Below, in pieces: positions 8,051-16,842 of a DNA stretch of 38,309 nucleotides. The notes under the pieces are model-generated. The model was not told where the DNA came from. It made no database searches and saw only the letters and a list, made by a program, of their open reading frames with translations. Source of the stretch: Desulfuromonadaceae bacterium (GTDB lineage: Bacteria; Desulfobacterota; Desulfuromonadia; Geobacterales; Pseudopelobacteraceae). Made by a program: the position numbers and the translations under genes. The DNA is taken from positions 1-38,309 of the forward strand of contig JAQUCU010000005.1 of assembly GCA_028686055.1 (NCBI GenBank), written 5' to 3'. How positions within the stretch are numbered: position 1 is the stretch's first letter; every line of letters begins with the position of its first letter.

Positions 8051-8836
8051 CTATTTCCGTTCGAGCATCTTCTTCATCGTTTCTGCATCAGGCATTCCGA
8101 CCTGAATTGTGCCGTCCGGCAGAACTATGGTGGGGGTACCGGAAATGCCGTTGGCATTGGCAAATTTAACAATCTCGTCAATCGCCTTTTTACTGCTTTC
8201 CCTGGTCGGCTTGGGAACCTCTTTGCCTTCAAAGGCCTTGTCCAGCAGGTCGAGGCTCTTTGTTTCAAGTGCGGCTCTTGACTTGTCGTAGGAGGCCGGA
8301 TGCATCGGCAGCGGGAAGAGCATGATATGAATCGCCACGTCCGGGGCGATCTTTGCCAGCTTCTTCAGTTCGGCATGCCCTTTTCGGCAGAAGGGACAAT
8401 CGGGGTCGGTAAAGACATAAAGATTTTTGGTACCTTTGGGATTGCCCATAACAATGGCATTTGCCACAGGAATAGTTTTGACATCGACAGGCTTTATCGG
8501 TTTTGGCTGGGGAAGTACATCTTTGAAGGCAATAACCTGCTCAAGCTTTTCCAGATCAAATACGGCTCCCTGGATCAGGTATTTCTTGCCGTAATCCATG
8601 TAGAGAACACCCTTGCGGCCATCTTTTTCGACCAGCAGCTCAAACAAACCCCGTGCTGGGGATTGTCTTACGTCCGTGACGGTTCCGCCGATTTTTTTCA
8701 AGAGACCGGTGGCTTCCTGGGGGGTAAGCGTGTGGCATGATGCACACTCGCCACCGCACCCCTCTTTGGCCATTGCATACGAAGAAGAGGCGACGATAAT
8801 GGTTATTGCTACAGCGATACAGAGTTCTTTCAACAT
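8051..8836 (-). CDS. Periplasmic DsbC-like thiol:disulfide isomerase with an N-terminal CxxCH motif
   Basis: This 261-residue protein has a signal peptide (about 1-23, AMA cleavage). A short segment carries the c-type heme motif CASCH (31-35). A DsbC N-terminal dimerisation-like domain (about 36-110) and a thioredoxin-fold domain follow, with TDPDCPFC (active site Cys147-Cys150) and a cis-proline in SGTPT (Pro235). DsbC proteins reshuffle wrong disulfides in the periplasm and are kept reduced by DsbD. CASCH is either a covalent heme site, unusual for DsbC, or an extra redox Cys pair. The gene follows the sigma-54 activator by 29 bp and has a strong AGGAAAGGA ribosome-binding site, so it closes that operon. 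Cys-rich PilY1, encoded next, and periplasmic multiheme cytochromes are possible substrates. Confidence 0.85.
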   Translation of the reverse strand: MLKELCIAVAITIIVASSSYAMAKEGCGGECASCHTLTPQEATGLLKKIGGTVTDVRQSPARGLFELLVEKDGRKGVLYMDYGKKYLIQGAVFDLEKLEQVIAFKDVLPQPKPIKPVDVKTIPVANAIVMGNPKGTKNLYVFTDPDCPFCRKGHAELKKLAKIAPDVAIHIMLFPLPMHPASYDKSRAALETKSLDLLDKAFEGKEVPKPTRESSKKAIDEIVKFANANGISGTPTIVLPDGTIQVGMPDAETMKKMLERK

Positions 8837-8865
8837 GTGTGTTCCTTTCCTCGGTTGGATATACG

Positions 8866-10236
8866 CTACTCTATGCCATATTCTTTGATTTTGTAAAGCA
8901 GCGAACGATGACTTATTTCAAGTATTTTTGCAGCTTGCGTCCGATTGCCGTCGGTTTTGCCAAGCGCTTTCCTTATCAGTTCGCGCTCGATGGCATCTTC
9001 GGCCTTTTTTATCGAGAGATTTTCACCGCCGGCCGATTCACCCGTATAGTTTTCATCAGTCGGGCAGACCGATGGCGGGAGGCATGCGGCGGTTATGCGG
9101 CCACCTTCGCACAGGATGCAGGCACGCTCAACGGCATTTTCAAGCTCGCGAACATTGCCGGGCCAGCGATGTGTCATCAGCCTGCGCATTGCATCAGGCT
9201 CCATGCGTAATACTCCGCTGTCAATACCACTACCGTAGTGGCTCAGAAAATGCTCCGCCAACAACGGAATATCCTCCACACGTTCGCGCAGCGGCGGCAG
9301 CTGCAGGCAAAATACATTCAGCCGGAAATACAGATCTTCCCGAAAGCGGCCGGTGCCAATATCCGCGGATAAATCCCGTGATGTGGCTGAAATAACCCTG
9401 ACATCAACCTTTTGGGGGACACTGCCCCCTACCCTCCGGATTTCGCCTTCCTGAAGAACCCGCAGCAGCTTCACCTGCACTGCTGGCGGCATCTCGCCGA
9501 TTTCATCAAGAAACAGGGTGCCGCCATCAGCCTGTTCAAAAAGTCCGGCTTTGTCACTGGATGCATCGGTAAAAGCACCCCGGACATGGCCGAACAGTTC
9601 ACTTTCAAGCAGGTTTTCCGGGATCGCACCGCAATTAACCGCCACAAAAGGTTTCTGACCCCGACGACCGTTCTGATGAAGGGCGCGGGCGACCAGCTCC
9701 TTTCCGGTGCCGGACTCACCCAGTACAAGTATTGTCGTTTTCAGATCGGCTACCTTGCGGATTTGGCTGAAGATATCCTGCATCCGGGAATTACGGCTGA
9801 GGATCCCACCATATGAGAACCGGCCGGCGACAACTTCCCTCAGTTGGCTGTTTTCCTCTTTCAGTCGCTCCCTCTCCTCGGCTTTTTTGAGCACCATGAC
9901 AATTTCATCTTTTTTGAACGGCTTGGAGATGAAGTCGTAGGCTCCCTTTTTCATGCATTCTATTGCAGTTTCGACGGTACCGTAGGCTGACATCATGATG
10001 ATTGGAGCAGTTACACGCTGTTGCAGTGCCCTCATCAGAAAGGTTTTACCATCCATTTCCGGCATTCGGATATCGCACAGAATATAGTCATAGATGGTAT
10101 CCAAAAGACGGTTCAGCGCTTCTGCACCATCTGCCGCAAGATCAATATTGTACCCCTGACGAGACAGCATTAGTGACAACATGTGGCGCATATTTTCTTC
10201 GTCATCTATGACCAGAATATGCCGGCAGCTGCTCAC
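8866..10236 (-). CDS. NtrC-family sigma-54-dependent response regulator
   Basis: The protein has three parts. The receiver domain (about 1-120) has IDDEEN and phospho-acceptor Asp55 in CDIRMP. The AAA+ activator domain (about 145-385) has Walker A GESGTGKE, the sigma-54 contact loop GAFTDA, Walker [11 protein letters not shown] and the arginine-finger region [12 protein letters not shown]. The C-terminal Fis-type HTH ends [26 protein letters not shown]. It should activate RpoN promoters when phosphorylated by the kinase encoded just upstream. I chose the GTG start at 10236, which overlaps the kinase stop (GTGA) and sits behind a G-rich ribosome-binding site. An ATG at 10275 would add 13 residues but lies well inside the kinase gene. 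The best visible target is the sigma-54 promoter at 7871-7886, though this is inference. Confidence 0.92.
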   Translation of the reverse strand: MSSCRHILVIDDEENMRHMLSLMLSRQGYNIDLAADGAEALNRLLDTIYDYILCDIRMPEMDGKTFLMRALQQRVTAPIIMMSAYGTVETAIECMKKGAYDFISKPFKKDEIVMVLKKAEERERLKEENSQLREVVAGRFSYGGILSRNSRMQDIFSQIRKVADLKTTILVLGESGTGKELVARALHQNGRRGQKPFVAVNCGAIPENLLESELFGHVRGAFTDASSDKAGLFEQADGGTLFLDEIGEMPPAVQVKLLRVLQEGEIRRVGGSVPQKVDVRVISATSRDLSADIGTGRFREDLYFRLNVFCLQLPPLRERVEDIPLLAEHFLSHYGSGIDSGVLRMEPDAMRRLMTHRWPGNVRELENAVERACILCEGGRITAACLPPSVCPTDENYTGESAGGENLSIKKAEDAIERELIRKALGKTDGNRTQAAKILEISHRSLLYKIKEYGIE

Positions 10237-11729
10237 GCTTTTACCCCCCCTTCCATCCGTGCCAGCGGCAGCCATACAGTGAAACAGCTCCCTTCACCGA
10301 CTTTGCTGACGGCTGTGATGCGCCCGCCGAAGCCCTCAACGATACGTGCGGAAATGGCCAGCCCCAGGCCGGTTCCCTTGCCTGGCGGTTTGGTGGTGAA
10401 GAAAGGATCGAAGATATGCTTCATCGACTCATCAGATATGCCTGTGCCGCTGTCTATGACATCCAGGCGGATATGAGCTCCTGTCCCTCCGGCTCTGACC
10501 GTTACGGTCCCGCCGTCAGGAGTCGCGTCGCGGCTGTTGAGGAGCAGGTTGAAAATCACCTGTTGCAGTTGATACTGATCGCACCCTGCAGGCAGTAGAC
10601 CTTCATCTATTTCAGTACTGAGATTCATTTTTTTAAAAACACCCTGCTGCGTCATAAGGTCAACTGTTGAGCAGAGAACGTCGCGGACGTCGGTATTCTC
10701 TTCGCCGGGCGTTCGTGGGCGGGAATAATCAAGTAACCCTCTGACAATCCGGTCGATCCTTGAACAGGCTTCTGTAATACGCCGGGCATAATCCTGAATG
10801 GCAGCGTTATCCGGCTGCTCGCCTGCAGAGAGTTCGGCATATCCCATGATCGATGCGAGCGGCGTACCGATTTCATGCGCCATACCTGCCGCCAGCAGAC
10901 CGATTGAGGCCATTTTTTCGGTATGGATTGTTTCTTCACGGGCCAGATACAGGTCACTGTTTGCCTTTTCAAGAGAGGCCATCTGTTCGGTCACCTGGTG
11001 ATCTTTGGCGAGCAGCTCCAGGGACATTTCGTTAAAGGCAACAGCCAGTCGCGCAAGCTCGGCACTCCCGGTCACATTGAGCCGTTGGCCGTACTGCCCT
11101 CCGGTAATTTTTTCCGTTGCGGTCAGCAGGCGATTAATGGGATTGACAACAATCCGCGACAGAACAAAAGAACCCAATCCAAGCAATAAAATAAAATCCA
11201 GAATAAAATAGGTGTCCAGCATCTGCCGTGATCTATTGATGCGGGCCTTTGCCGGAGCCAGTGAGAGCAGCAGGCCGGCTTTTCCTACGGTTTCAACGCC
11301 GCGTTTAACTGTGATGAGATTGACTACGCCATTTCCGTCCGGGCAAATGTAACTGCCTTCTGCAGTTTTTGAAAGGCCCTGAAACGGAGCATAGACATCA
11401 CTCCCCTCCCGGCCGGCAGTGAAGATGACCGCACCGTTTTTATCGAGCAGGGTCATTCGGCTGAAAGTCGACTCTTCGGAAAGTTTTTGAATATATCTGG
11501 ATGCTTGTGAATCCGGGGGAATGAACCCTTCAGGATAGGTCGGGATTGAATCGGGAAGCAGACTTACAAAAACATTAAGAAGCGTACGGGCATGTTCGCT
11601 TTTTTGCGCGTAAAGATCGTTGGCGGCTGTTTTAAACGCCAGCAGACTGAAGAGAAGCCAGGCCAATACAAGCAGTAACCCCAGAAAGGCCAGGATTGAA
11701 ACGGTCAGACTGGGGCGGTAGTTGGTCAT
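10233..11729 (-). CDS. Membrane sensor histidine kinase (NtrB/AtoS-like), partner of the sigma-54 activator
   Basis: The 498-residue kinase has a transmembrane helix at about 9-32, a periplasmic sensor domain of about 140 residues, and a second helix at about 172-192. A HAMP segment follows (VNPINRLLTATEKITGGQYGQRL), then the H-box GMAHEIGTPLASI with phospho-His285. The catalytic domain has N-box NLLLNSRDA, G1 DSGTGIS, F FDPFFTTKP and G2 GTGLGLAI. The two-helix topology differs from PilS, which has about six helices, so it is better described as AtoS/ZraS-like despite sitting beside a prepilin peptidase gene. The signal it senses is unknown. The gene begins 2 bp after the peptidase stop, with AGGGG as ribosome-binding site, and overlaps its regulator gene by a GTGA junction. 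Confidence 0.92.
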   Translation of the reverse strand: MTNYRPSLTVSILAFLGLLLVLAWLLFSLLAFKTAANDLYAQKSEHARTLLNVFVSLLPDSIPTYPEGFIPPDSQASRYIQKLSEESTFSRMTLLDKNGAVIFTAGREGSDVYAPFQGLSKTAEGSYICPDGNGVVNLITVKRGVETVGKAGLLLSLAPAKARINRSRQMLDTYFILDFILLLGLGSFVLSRIVVNPINRLLTATEKITGGQYGQRLNVTGSAELARLAVAFNEMSLELLAKDHQVTEQMASLEKANSDLYLAREETIHTEKMASIGLLAAGMAHEIGTPLASIMGYAELSAGEQPDNAAIQDYARRITEACSRIDRIVRGLLDYSRPRTPGEENTDVRDVLCSTVDLMTQQGVFKKMNLSTEIDEGLLPAGCDQYQLQQVIFNLLLNSRDATPDGGTVTVRAGGTGAHIRLDVIDSGTGISDESMKHIFDPFFTTKPPGKGTGLGLAISARIVEGFGGRITAVSKVGEGSCFTVWLPLARMEGGVKA

Positions 11730-11731
11730 GG

Positions 11732-12520
11732 CTACCCCTGATTAAAGCCACTCAGCCCCAGATACCACCGGATGAGCGCGTTTCCGTAGAAAATATAAAG
11801 CAGCGCTCCGAGAGCAAGGTAAGGGCCAAACGGGATCGCCAGTTTTGAATTTTTTTTCTGAACCAGCATGATGGAAACACCGACCAGTGACCCGACCAAT
11901 GAACTGGCAAAGATAATAAAGGGGACAGACTTCCACCCCAGAAAAGCTCCCATCATGGCCAACAGTTTGATATCACCGCCCCCCATACCCTCTTTGCCGG
12001 TAAGACGCTGATACGCGTAGGCAACCAGCAGCAGACTCCCCCCGCCGAGCAGGATTCCAAGCAGTGAATTCAACCAGGAGTGACCCGGAATAAAAAAAGA
12101 CAGGATAAATCCGACAACAATGCCGGGCAGAGATATCTCGTCAGGAATAATCTGGTGTTCGATGTCGATAAAGGTGATCACGACCAGTGCACAACAGAGC
12201 AGGAACAGGGTTGCAAACGCAAGTGTCGGCCCAAAACGGAGAAAAAGAAACATCGTCAACAGCCCGTTTAACAGTTCGACCAACGGGTACTGAATGGAGA
12301 TACGGGTACCGCAGCCACGGCATTTTCCCTTGAGGAACAGATAGCTCAACAGCGGAATATTGTCATACCAGCGGATCTGATAGGAACAGACCGGACAGTG
12401 CGAAGGCGGAGACACGATTGATTCATCTTTTGGCAGGCGGCAAATGCAGACATTCAAAAAAGATCCGACAATCATACCAAAAACGAATGCTAAAACAGCA
12501 TAGTACAGGGAAGGTGTCAT
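11732..12520 (-). CDS. pilD: Type IV prepilin peptidase / N-methyltransferase
   Basis: This 262-residue polytopic membrane enzyme cuts the leader of prepilins after Gly and N-methylates the new N terminus. It has the N-terminal methyltransferase domain, including GSFLNVCICRLP and two zinc-type pairs CPVC and CRGC. The two catalytic aspartates lie in FIDIEHQIIPD and in the GxGD motif of GMGGGDIKLL. About eight hydrophobic helices are visible and the length is normal. Its substrates in the window are FimT, PilV, PilW and probably PilX. It shares a TGATG junction with ptsI upstream and is followed 2 bp later by the kinase gene. Finding it in a PTS operon rather than with pilB/pilC is notable. 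Confidence 0.95.
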   Translation of the reverse strand: MTPSLYYAVLAFVFGMIVGSFLNVCICRLPKDESIVSPPSHCPVCSYQIRWYDNIPLLSYLFLKGKCRGCGTRISIQYPLVELLNGLLTMFLFLRFGPTLAFATLFLLCCALVVITFIDIEHQIIPDEISLPGIVVGFILSFFIPGHSWLNSLLGILLGGGSLLLVAYAYQRLTGKEGMGGGDIKLLAMMGAFLGWKSVPFIIFASSLVGSLVGVSIMLVQKKNSKLAIPFGPYLALGALLYIFYGNALIRWYLGLSGFNQG

Positions 12521-14262
12521 CAGTCAATACTTTCGGCTATATCAAAGGTAATTTGGGACTTGAGATACATTTCTACTTCAGCTGCGGTTGAAAAGGCAAA
12601 GCATCCTTCAGCTATTCTGGCGGCACGCTCCAGCGTGCAGCGACGAAGAATCTGTTTAACCCGCAGGATTGACCCGGCTCCCATAGAAAGCTCATCAAAA
12701 CCAAGCCCGAGCAGAACAGGCAGGTAGAGAGGATCACCGGCCATTTCGCCACAGAGACATGCGGGAATTCCAGCGCTGTGAGCGGCCTGGACAACCCGGC
12801 GCAGTGACCTCAAGACCGCGGGATGAAGCGGCTGATACATATGTGACAGCTGTTCGTTGCTTCGATCTATTGCCAGTGTGTATTGAATAAGATCGTTGGT
12901 CCCCACGCTAAAAAAATCAACTTCATGTGCCAGAAGATCCGCCAGGATGAATGCCGCCGGTATTTCAATCATCACACCGACCTTGATATTGCCATCAAAA
13001 GCGGCACCAGAGGCGGTCAATTCCTGTTTGGCTTCTTCGAGCAGCGCTTTTGCCCTGCGGACTTCCTCAATTCCGGAAATCATCGGGAACATGATTTGGA
13101 CAGGCCCGTCAGCGCTGACCCGTAAAATTGCCCGCAGCTGTTTTTTAAATTCATCAGGCATGCTCAATGACAGGCGGATCGCCCGCACCCCCAGGGCCGG
13201 ATTGACCTCGGCGTTCTGGCCCATTCCCTCAAGCAGTTTATCACCGCCGGCATCAAGCGTCCGGATGGTGAGAGGATGTGGTGCAACGGCCTGCTGCATC
13301 GTTCGATATATCATCAACTGTTCTTCTTCATCCGGCATACAGGTACGGTTCATAAAGAGCATCTCGGTACGGTACAAACCGACGCCGCTCCCACCGTGCC
13401 CTAGAACAGAGGCGCCCTCTTCCGGAATCTCGACGTTTCCACGCAGGGACATAGCATGCCCATCAAGCGTAACAGCCGGCAGGTACACGGTTTTCAGAAG
13501 CTCACATTGAACATATTCATAGTGCTGTTTACGACGAAGCAATGACTGAAATGTTTCCTGATCCGGTTCAACAATAACTGCACCGGACAGGCCGTCGACA
13601 ATGACGGTGGCACCATCAAGCAGAAAATCTGTTATCCCCTCAACACCCATAACAGCGGGCATATCAAGGGCGCGTGCAAGTATGGCCGTATGCGAGGTTT
13701 GGCCCCCAATCTCGGTTATGATGGCAAGAACATTATTGCGATTGACCTGGAGCATGTCCGCGGGAGAAAAGTCGTGTGCCGCTATGATTATCTTGCCATC
13801 CTGCTCGGGAAGCGGTTCGACCGTTCCACCGCTCATGCTGTGCAGTACCCGCTCAATGACCGTCTCTACGTCGCTGATGCGTTCACGGAGATAAGGATCC
13901 TCAATGCCGGCAAAAGTTTCACGGTAGCGGTGCATGGCCCGGCGCAAGGCCCCTTCGGCATTAACCATGCCGGTTCTGATAATTTCTGACGTTTCAGCTA
14001 CCAGACGCTCATCAGACAGTATCATCAAGTGGGTTTCGATAAAGAACAGGTGGGCCTCGCCAGTTATTCCTACAAGGCGGGATTTAAGGGTTTCAAGTTC
14101 AACGCGGGTATTTTCAATAGCCTGAACTAAACGTGCTGTTTCATGGCTCACCGCTTCGGAGGAAATCTGATGCTCTGATACTACCGCCCGGCTGCGGTCA
14201 ATAACACACAACCTTCCCATTGCAATCCCGGGCGAAGCCGCGATTCCGGAGAAGGTCCGCAT
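12520..14262 (-). CDS. ptsI: Phosphoenolpyruvate-protein phosphotransferase (PTS enzyme I)
   Basis: Enzyme I takes phosphate from PEP and passes it to HPr. The 580-residue protein shows the N-terminal SPGIAMG start, the swivelling domain with phospho-His191 in GGQTSHTAILAR, and the PEP-binding TIM barrel with RTEMLFM, TLDAGGDK, MFPMISG and the C-terminal signature SVGTNDLIQYTLAIDRSN. CLCGEMAGDP carries the catalytic Cys. I chose the ATG at 14262, right after the ptsH stop and behind GGTGAAGAG. An ATG at 14283 would add seven residues but overlaps ptsH by 20 bp. No sugar permease (EIIB/EIIC) is encoded nearby, so the chain probably serves regulation. Confidence 0.95.
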   Translation of the reverse strand: MRTFSGIAASPGIAMGRLCVIDRSRAVVSEHQISSEAVSHETARLVQAIENTRVELETLKSRLVGITGEAHLFFIETHLMILSDERLVAETSEIIRTGMVNAEGALRRAMHRYRETFAGIEDPYLRERISDVETVIERVLHSMSGGTVEPLPEQDGKIIIAAHDFSPADMLQVNRNNVLAIITEIGGQTSHTAILARALDMPAVMGVEGITDFLLDGATVIVDGLSGAVIVEPDQETFQSLLRRKQHYEYVQCELLKTVYLPAVTLDGHAMSLRGNVEIPEEGASVLGHGGSGVGLYRTEMLFMNRTCMPDEEEQLMIYRTMQQAVAPHPLTIRTLDAGGDKLLEGMGQNAEVNPALGVRAIRLSLSMPDEFKKQLRAILRVSADGPVQIMFPMISGIEEVRRAKALLEEAKQELTASGAAFDGNIKVGVMIEIPAAFILADLLAHEVDFFSVGTNDLIQYTLAIDRSNEQLSHMYQPLHPAVLRSLRRVVQAAHSAGIPACLCGEMAGDPLYLPVLLGLGFDELSMGAGSILRVKQILRRCTLERAARIAEGCFAFSTAAEVEMYLKSQITFDIAESID

Positions 14263-14263
14263 A

Positions 14264-14530
14264 TCACTCTTCACCAAAGCCATTAGCTATCAGTTCGCTA
14301 ATGGTCTCGAAAGCTTCGGATTCGTCTACGCCATCAACCGTCAGACGAACAGAAGAACCCTTTGAAGCAGCCAGCATCATAATACCCATTATGCTTTTAC
14401 CGTTGACTTCCACCCCTTCGCGGGCCAGTTTGATATCGGAACTGAACCGACTGGATGTTTTCACAAAGAGTGCTGATGCACGAGCGTGCAATCCGAGTTT
14501 ATTTATGATCAATAAATCTTTCTGAAGCAT
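14264..14530 (-). CDS. ptsH: PTS phosphocarrier protein HPr
   Basis: The 88-residue HPr has the catalytic His15 in NKLGLHARASA and the regulatory Ser46 in NGKSIMGIMML. Both known phosphorylation sites are therefore present. His15 is charged by enzyme I; Ser46 is the target of HPr kinase/phosphorylase, whose gene (hprK) is three genes upstream. It passes phosphate to the EIIA domain encoded just before it. The ribosome-binding site is AAGGAAA. The 78 bp in front hold a G/C-rich imperfect hairpin (CCCCT...AGGAGGGG) of unknown role. Confidence 0.95.
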   Translation of the reverse strand: MLQKDLLIINKLGLHARASALFVKTSSRFSSDIKLAREGVEVNGKSIMGIMMLAASKGSSVRLTVDGVDESEAFETISELIANGFGEE

Positions 14531-14608
14531 ATATCAGATTTCCTTGCATTTAAGCTCTCCCACCACCCCTCCTGATCAGACAGGGGCCAGGGGGGAGGTT
14601 CAGACTGT

Positions 14609-15001
14609 TCACTTCAACAATTCTCCGGCTACGATTATCCCTTCGCGACCGGCTTGATGCAAATCAGCAGCAAGTTCGGTAACTTGCATCAGTTCACGGC
14701 GTGAGCAGAACTCAATCAGCATCGGCAGATTAACCCCGGTAACAACTTCAATGCACCCCTCTTTTAAAAATGACATCGCCATATTAGAGGGTGTACCGCC
14801 AAACAGATCAGTCATGATAATAGCGCCGTCCGACTTTACTGATTCAACTGCAGCCACTACCCGGGCCATGATATTATCAGCTGGTTCATCGGGAGCAACT
14901 TCTACGGTAACACAGCCGTCAATGGCCCCCACAATCATCTCTGCCGACGCTTTGAGAGCCCTTGCCAGACCGGCGTGGGTAACGAGTACTAATCCTATCA
15001 T
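14609..15001 (-). CDS. PTS EIIA component, mannose/fructose (EIIA-Man) family
   Basis: This 130-residue single-domain protein has the phospho-His in the N-terminal VTHAGLARAL motif (His9) and the conserved TDLFGGTPSNMA loop of the EIIA-Man family. In sugar-transporting systems this domain passes phosphate to EIIB. Here no EIIB, EIIC or EIID is encoded, and the gene lies between rapZ and ptsH. It is therefore likely an end point of a regulatory phosphorelay, as in other proteobacteria with an incomplete PTS. The start overlaps the rapZ stop by 4 bp (ATGA). The family assignment is firm; the physiological target is unknown. Confidence 0.9.
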   Translation of the reverse strand: MIGLVLVTHAGLARALKASAEMIVGAIDGCVTVEVAPDEPADNIMARVVAAVESVKSDGAIIMTDLFGGTPSNMAMSFLKEGCIEVVTGVNLPMLIEFCSRRELMQVTELAADLHQAGREGIIVAGELLK

Positions 15002-15861
15002 TTAAGCCCCTTTTCAATATCCCTGTGAATAATTTTCACTGAGGGCCACATTTCCTGTAAGTGCATTACGGTGGCCTCTGCTACGGCAACCGAGCGATGG
15101 CGACCGCCGGTACAGCCGATCGAGATTGTTAAATATGACTTCCCCTCCTGACAATATGCTGGCAACAGCGTATCCAGAAGCGGGAAAAAGTAATCGAGAA
15201 ATTTTGCAGCAACAACGTTATCAAGCACATAGTCACGAACCTTGTCATCAAGACCCGAGCCGTTTTTCAGTTCCGGCACAAAAAACGGGTTCGGAAGAAA
15301 GCGAACATCCATAACAATGCTTGACTCAAGCGGTACACCGTATTTGAACCCAAAGGACTGAACTTCAACTACCAGCTGATTTTCCTTCTCCTCACCTCTG
15401 ACAATTCTCAGGATGAAATCCTTAAGCTGGTGTACCGTAAATTCCGATGTGTCGATTATTCTGGTCGCTATCTGTCGCAAACTGCTCAGGCGGTCCCGTT
15501 CAATACGGATTCCTTCAGCAATTGTGCACTGGTCATCAACAGGGTGGCGCCGCCGCGTTTCAGAAAAGCGCCGCAGCAGGATGTCGTCCATAGCATCAAA
15601 GAAGAATATTTCAACCGTGTGCCCGGCGCCGGACATCCTGTGGAAAGCACTTTCATACCCTTTGAAAAATTCGCGCCCCCGGATATCAGTAACAAGTACG
15701 ATCCCTTTTAAGGCGTCATCCGATTTGCCGATCAAATCGACAAAAGGCTTAAACAGGCGGACCGGCAGATTATCGATGCAGTAGTAGCCTTCATCTTCCA
15801 GGGCTCTGACTGCCGTGGATTTCCCAGAACCGGACACACCGGTGATGACAATTATACGCAT
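14998..15861 (-). CDS. rapZ: RapZ / YvcJ family nucleotide-binding protein
   Basis: The 287-residue protein has an N-terminal P-loop (GVSGSGKST at 8-16) and the C-terminal signature GCTGGRHRSVAVAE, which together define the RapZ family. In enterobacteria RapZ is an RNA-binding adaptor that senses glucosamine-6-phosphate and steers RNase E to the GlmZ sRNA. In other bacteria YvcJ has GTPase/ATPase activity and a less clear role. Its gene begins 3 bp after hprK ends and overlaps the EIIA gene, the same neighbourhood as the rpoN-hpf-ptsN-rapZ-npr cluster of E. coli. In this organism a GlmZ-like partner cannot be assumed. Confidence 0.93.
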   Translation of the reverse strand: MRIIVITGVSGSGKSTAVRALEDEGYYCIDNLPVRLFKPFVDLIGKSDDALKGIVLVTDIRGREFFKGYESAFHRMSGAGHTVEIFFFDAMDDILLRRFSETRRRHPVDDQCTIAEGIRIERDRLSSLRQIATRIIDTSEFTVHQLKDFILRIVRGEEKENQLVVEVQSFGFKYGVPLESSIVMDVRFLPNPFFVPELKNGSGLDDKVRDYVLDNVVAAKFLDYFFPLLDTLLPAYCQEGKSYLTISIGCTGGRHRSVAVAEATVMHLQEMWPSVKIIHRDIEKGLK

Positions 15862-15864
15862 CGC

Positions 15865-16827
15865 CTACTCTACCTCATCGCCGATGGGTCTTGCTTCGAT
15901 ACGCGCCAGAAGCCGCTCCTGAAAATCGCGGGCCGAATGATACCCCATCCCTTTAAGCAGATTATTACGAGCAGCTACTTCAATAATTGAGCCAAGATTG
16001 CGCCCGGGTCTTACCGGAATAATTATGTGCGGTATCTCTATACCTAAAATTGTCACGGTACGGTCATCTACTCCAAGCCTATCATATTCATACGATTCAT
16101 CCCACTCCACCAACTCAAGCAGAATATCTACAATTTTTTTATCACGGATCGCCGATACGCCGTAAAGATCCTTGATATTGATAATACCAAGTCCACGAAT
16201 CTCCATCAGATACTGAAGAGACTCATCAGCCTGTCCGACCAGTACCGCAGGCATCTTCTTCTTTATGAATACCATGTCGTCAGCAACAAGACGGTGACCA
16301 CGTATCACAAGATCGAGGGCACATTCACTCTTGCCGATGCCGCTTTTCCCGGAGATGAGAACCCCGACTCCCAGCACATCCATCAGTACGCCGTGGAGAT
16401 TGGTCGTCGGCAACAACCGTTCTTCAAGAAATTTGGTTATCAGTGATATAAAGGTTGATGATTGATGAGCGGTTGCAAGCACAGGGATAGAGCGAGCTTC
16501 TGCCAGATCAAGCAGGAGCTGCGGTGGGCGCAGGTTCTTCGTAACGATGAAACAGGATATGGGGAAACTGCAGAGAGCAGCGAGGTTGTCTGCAGCTACA
16601 CGGCTATCAACCTGCTGAATGTAGGAAATTTCAGTGTTGCCGAGCACCTGCAACCTCTCCGGATGCAGGTGCTCGGAGTAACCGGCAAGCGCCAGACCGG
16701 GTTTTTGAATACGAGGGCTGGATACACGATTGGTAAGTCCCTGTTTGCCGGCCAGAAGTGACAAACCGAGACCATACTCATTTTCAGTCAGCAGATCCTG
16801 TATCGAAAGAGAAGAAATAGCGTCCAT
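15865..16827 (-). CDS. hprK: HPr kinase/phosphorylase
   Basis: The bifunctional enzyme phosphorylates or dephosphorylates Ser46 of HPr. The 320-residue product has an N-terminal MurF-like domain (about 1-130) and a C-terminal catalytic domain with Walker A GKSGIGKSE (160-168). The signature MEIRGLGIINIKDLYGVSAI follows, and the C-terminal K3-loop region IPVRPGRNLGSIIEVAARN. It retains the full length, unlike the truncated HprK of alphaproteobacteria. Together with HPr carrying an intact Ser46, it indicates a working serine-phosphorylation loop. It starts 15 bp after hpf. Confidence 0.95.
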   Translation of the reverse strand: MDAISSLSIQDLLTENEYGLGLSLLAGKQGLTNRVSSPRIQKPGLALAGYSEHLHPERLQVLGNTEISYIQQVDSRVAADNLAALCSFPISCFIVTKNLRPPQLLLDLAEARSIPVLATAHQSSTFISLITKFLEERLLPTTNLHGVLMDVLGVGVLISGKSGIGKSECALDLVIRGHRLVADDMVFIKKKMPAVLVGQADESLQYLMEIRGLGIINIKDLYGVSAIRDKKIVDILLELVEWDESYEYDRLGVDDRTVTILGIEIPHIIIPVRPGRNLGSIIEVAARNNLLKGMGYHSARDFQERLLARIEARPIGDEVE

Positions 16828-16842
16828 GGCGGCTTGGGGTAT

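Noticed and set aside
10233-11729. Kinase and regulator as PilS/PilR
   Set aside because: The kinase has two membrane helices, a periplasmic sensor and HAMP, unlike multi-helix PilS. Only the neighbourhood suggests pili, so the gene names were not given.
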